Part shown: positions 6,548-7,968 of the stretch, piece after piece | How the letters are laid out: every line of letters begins with the position of its first letter | Position numbering within the stretch: the stretch's first letter is position 1 | From: Clostridia bacterium | GTDB taxonomy: Bacteria; Bacillota; Clostridia; Oscillospirales; CAG-272 | DNA: 7,968 bases | Direction of reading: 5' to 3' | Assembly: GCA_029010655.1 (NCBI GenBank) | Contig: JAQXKW010000007.1 | Span: forward strand, 1-7,968 | Notes under the pieces: generated by a model | What the model saw: only the letters and a program-made list of their open reading frames with translations | Told to the model about the DNA's origin: nothing | Database searches by the model: none | Position numbers and translations under genes: made by a program

Positions 6548-7701
6548 AAATTTGCGAGCCTTCAAAATGCTGCGGCTGTATGGCGTGCGAGGCTGTGTGC
6601 CCGAAAAACGCAATCAAAGGCATAAAGGACGAGTACGGCTTTACCCGCCCCGAAACGGATAATACCCTCTGCGTTGAATGCGGACTTTGCCAAAAGGTCT
6701 GTCCCGTAAATAAGAAAAGCTCAAACGGCTCCCTTGCCGCATACGCCGCCTATAACAAAGATACTGCCGTCAGGGAAAAATCCTCCTCCGGCGGAATTTT
6801 TGCCCTCCTTGCCGAGGATGTTCTGGCGGAGGGCGGAGCAGTCTGCGGCGCAGGCTATGACGAAAGCTTTATTCCGACCCATAAAATTATAACCGATAAA
6901 AAAGAGCTTGACGCCCTTTTAGGCTCAAAATATGTGCAGAGTGAAACGGAGGGTCTGTGGAAACAGCTTAAAGCCTTGCTTGACGGCGGGAAAAAGGTGC
7001 TTTTCTGCGGAACTCCCTGCCAGTGCGCCGCTCTGACCTCATATCTGGGAAAAGAATACGATAATCTTCTGAAAGCGGATATTATCTGCCACGGCGTGCC
7101 GTCTCAGAAGCTGTGGAAAAGCTATCTTGACAGTAATTTCAGGGACGTAAAAAGCGTCAGCTTCCGTGATAAATCAAAGGGCTGGCACCTGTTTTCCGTA
7201 AAGGTGACCCACGCTGACGGGGAGTACCTTGAAACTATTCACAAAAACCCCTATTACAGAATATTTTTCGGAAATAACGCCCTGAGAGAATGCTGTTACG
7301 AATGTAATTTCAAGGGCGACGGATACGAAAGCGATATAACCTTGGGAGATTTCTGGGGTATAAACCGCCTCTATCCCCAAATGAACGACGATAAAGGCAT
7401 TTCTGCCGTAATTGTCAGAACGGAAAAGGGAAGAAAAGCGTTTGAAAAGCTGTCAGACAGAATAAAAGCGAAAAAATGCTCGGCAGAGGACGTAGCACGG
7501 GGCAACGCTACCCTTAATAAAAGCTCAAATCGCCACCCCGAAAGAGAAGAGCTTATGGAAATGCTGAAAAACGATGCTCCTTTTGAAAGAATAGCCGAAA
7601 AATTCGGCACCCCTACGGCGAAATCATATGTGATAAAATCCGAAATCAAACACCGTATTATGAAAATCGCCGGAAAAATACTGTCGCTTTTCAAAAAATA
7701 A
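6544..7701 (+). CDS. Ferredoxin-type / coenzyme F420 hydrogenase beta-subunit-like iron-sulfur protein
   Basis: A 385-residue predicted cytosolic redox protein. The N-terminus carries two complete [4Fe-4S] ferredoxin motifs: C9-C12-C15-C19 followed by P, and C43-C46-C49-C53 followed by P. The remainder matches the FrhB/FdhB N and C domains: SSSGGIFALLA (80-90), LLGSKYVQSE (125-134), FCGTPCQCAAL (154-164), ICHGVPS (181-187), SFRDKSKGWH (206-215), a cysteine cluster C250/C251/C254, and DITLGDFWG (264-272). In characterised relatives this domain binds flavin and passes electrons between FeS clusters and F420 or a partner. Most Clostridia are not known to make F420, so the real electron partner is probably different (inference). 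The only alternative family partner visible is the pyruvyl transferase two genes upstream. The gene is coupled to the flippase and closes the operon. All motif cysteines are intact, so it looks functional; its task in polysaccharide synthesis is unknown. Confidence 0.9.
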   Translation: MKICEPSKCCGCMACEAVCPKNAIKGIKDEYGFTRPETDNTLCVECGLCQKVCPVNKKSSNGSLAAYAAYNKDTAVREKSSSGGIFALLAEDVLAEGGAVCGAGYDESFIPTHKIITDKKELDALLGSKYVQSETEGLWKQLKALLDGGKKVLFCGTPCQCAALTSYLGKEYDNLLKADIICHGVPSQKLWKSYLDSNFRDVKSVSFRDKSKGWHLFSVKVTHADGEYLETIHKNPYYRIFFGNNALRECCYECNFKGDGYESDITLGDFWGINRLYPQMNDDKGISAVIVRTEKGRKAFEKLSDRIKAKKCSAEDVARGNATLNKSSNRHPEREELMEMLKNDAPFERIAEKFGTPTAKSYVIKSEIKHRIMKIAGKILSLFKK

Positions 7702-7702
7702 A

Positions 7703-7725
7703 ATCTCCGGTCAAAGACCGGAGAT
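7703..7725 (-). terminator. Hairpin between convergent genes, best as terminator of the - strand gene
   Basis: A perfect 10-bp stem (7703-7712 with 7716-7725) with a 3-nt loop starts one base after the stop of the iron-sulfur gene. Read on the - strand, the stem is followed by a T-rich run (TTTTATTTTTT, the complement of 7692-7702), an ordinary intrinsic terminator for the gene ending at 7734. Read on the + strand, what follows is AAACCATC without a T-run, so termination of the polysaccharide operon here is probably weaker. Confidence 0.8.
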
Positions 7726-7733
7726 AAACCATC

Positions 7734-7968
7734 TTACAGTTTACACAGCTTGTCAAAATAACCTTCTGACTCCCTTTTCAGCCTTCCGGAAACGTAAGCC
7801 GTAACCATAACGAGAAGCGCAAGAGTGAGCCTTTCCCGTGTGCCGGGGTCGGGAGACGGGTAGTCTGCGGTCACCTTTTCCACGGTGCGCCTGATCTTTT
7901 CCTCGTCCGAGACGAACATGTCAAGCTCACGGACGCATTCGCATAAATAGTCGTACAGACGAGGCTCC
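7734..7968 (-). CDS. Unrecognised protein, C-terminal part (5' end outside window)
   Basis: A frame on the - strand ends at TAA (7734-7736) and stays open to the right edge. An internal ATG at 7917-7919 would give 61 residues, but the 16 codons upstream of it in the window contain no stop and no other ATG, so the gene more likely continues beyond the edge; 77 full codons are visible. Visible features are a charged, probably helical region (DEEKIRRTVEKV), a PSPDPG turn, one hydrophobic stretch of about 14 residues (TLALLVMVTAYVSG), and a charged C-terminus ending KLCKL. Cysteines occur in LCECV near the start of the visible part. Base composition is much richer in GC than the glycosyltransferases (line 7801-7860 is 62% GC). 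It converges on the polysaccharide operon with a hairpin in the 32-nt gap, so it is a separate unit. I do not recognise the family. Confidence 0.6.
   Translation of the reverse strand, partial: EPRLYDYLCECVRELDMFVSDEEKIRRTVEKVTADYPSPDPGTRERLTLALLVMVTAYVSGRLKRESEGYFDKLCKL

Noticed and set aside
7371..7694. 107-codon open frame on the - strand
   Set aside because: Antisense to the 3' part of the iron-sulfur gene; no independent support.
1..7968. CRISPR arrays, tRNA/rRNA genes, insertion sequences, attachment sites, riboswitches
   Set aside because: Looked for regular direct repeats, cloverleaf-like segments, transposase motifs and long leader structures; none seen. Gaps between genes are all under 120 nt.

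Overview
The window looks like part of a Gram-positive gut-type Clostridia genome (Ruminococcus/Eubacterium-like). That assignment is an inference from moderate, uneven base composition, strong Shine-Dalgarno sites and the gene families present. No 16S or other marker gene is here to confirm it. The central 7.4 kb is a co-directional, tightly packed surface-polysaccharide (EPS/capsule, Wzx/Wzy-type) gene block on the + strand.

Layout: (1) 1-182, C-terminal end of an unrecognised, beta-strand-rich protein; (2) 183-271, a gap with a strong 12-bp hairpin and no recognisable promoter; (3) 272-2409, two GT-B glycosyltransferases joined by an ATGA stop/start overlap; (4) 2410-2525, a gap carrying a consensus extended -10 promoter (TTGACA, 17 nt, TATAAT); (5) 2526-7701, four genes: a Wzy/O-antigen-ligase-like membrane polymerase, a polysaccharide pyruvyl transferase (53-nt overlap with wzy), a Wzx-type flippase, and a two-cluster ferredoxin/F420-hydrogenase-beta-like iron-sulfur protein (ATGA overlap with the flippase); (6) 7703-7725, a perfect hairpin between convergent genes; (7) 7734-7968, the 3' end of an unrecognised gene on the - strand, still open at the window edge.

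Proposed joint function (inference from family knowledge): the two glycosyltransferases extend a lipid-linked oligosaccharide on the inner face of the membrane, the pyruvyl transferase adds an acidic pyruvate ketal to a sugar, Wzx flips the unit, and Wzy polymerises it outside. The iron-sulfur protein has no established role in this pathway and is the most interesting item. The window contains no initiating phosphoglycosyl transferase, chain-length regulator, sugar-nucleotide synthesis gene or transcription regulator, so the system is incomplete here and must be served from elsewhere. I do not see a clearly new system. The best leads are the redox protein paired with the pyruvyl transferase and the strong internal promoter that divides the cluster.
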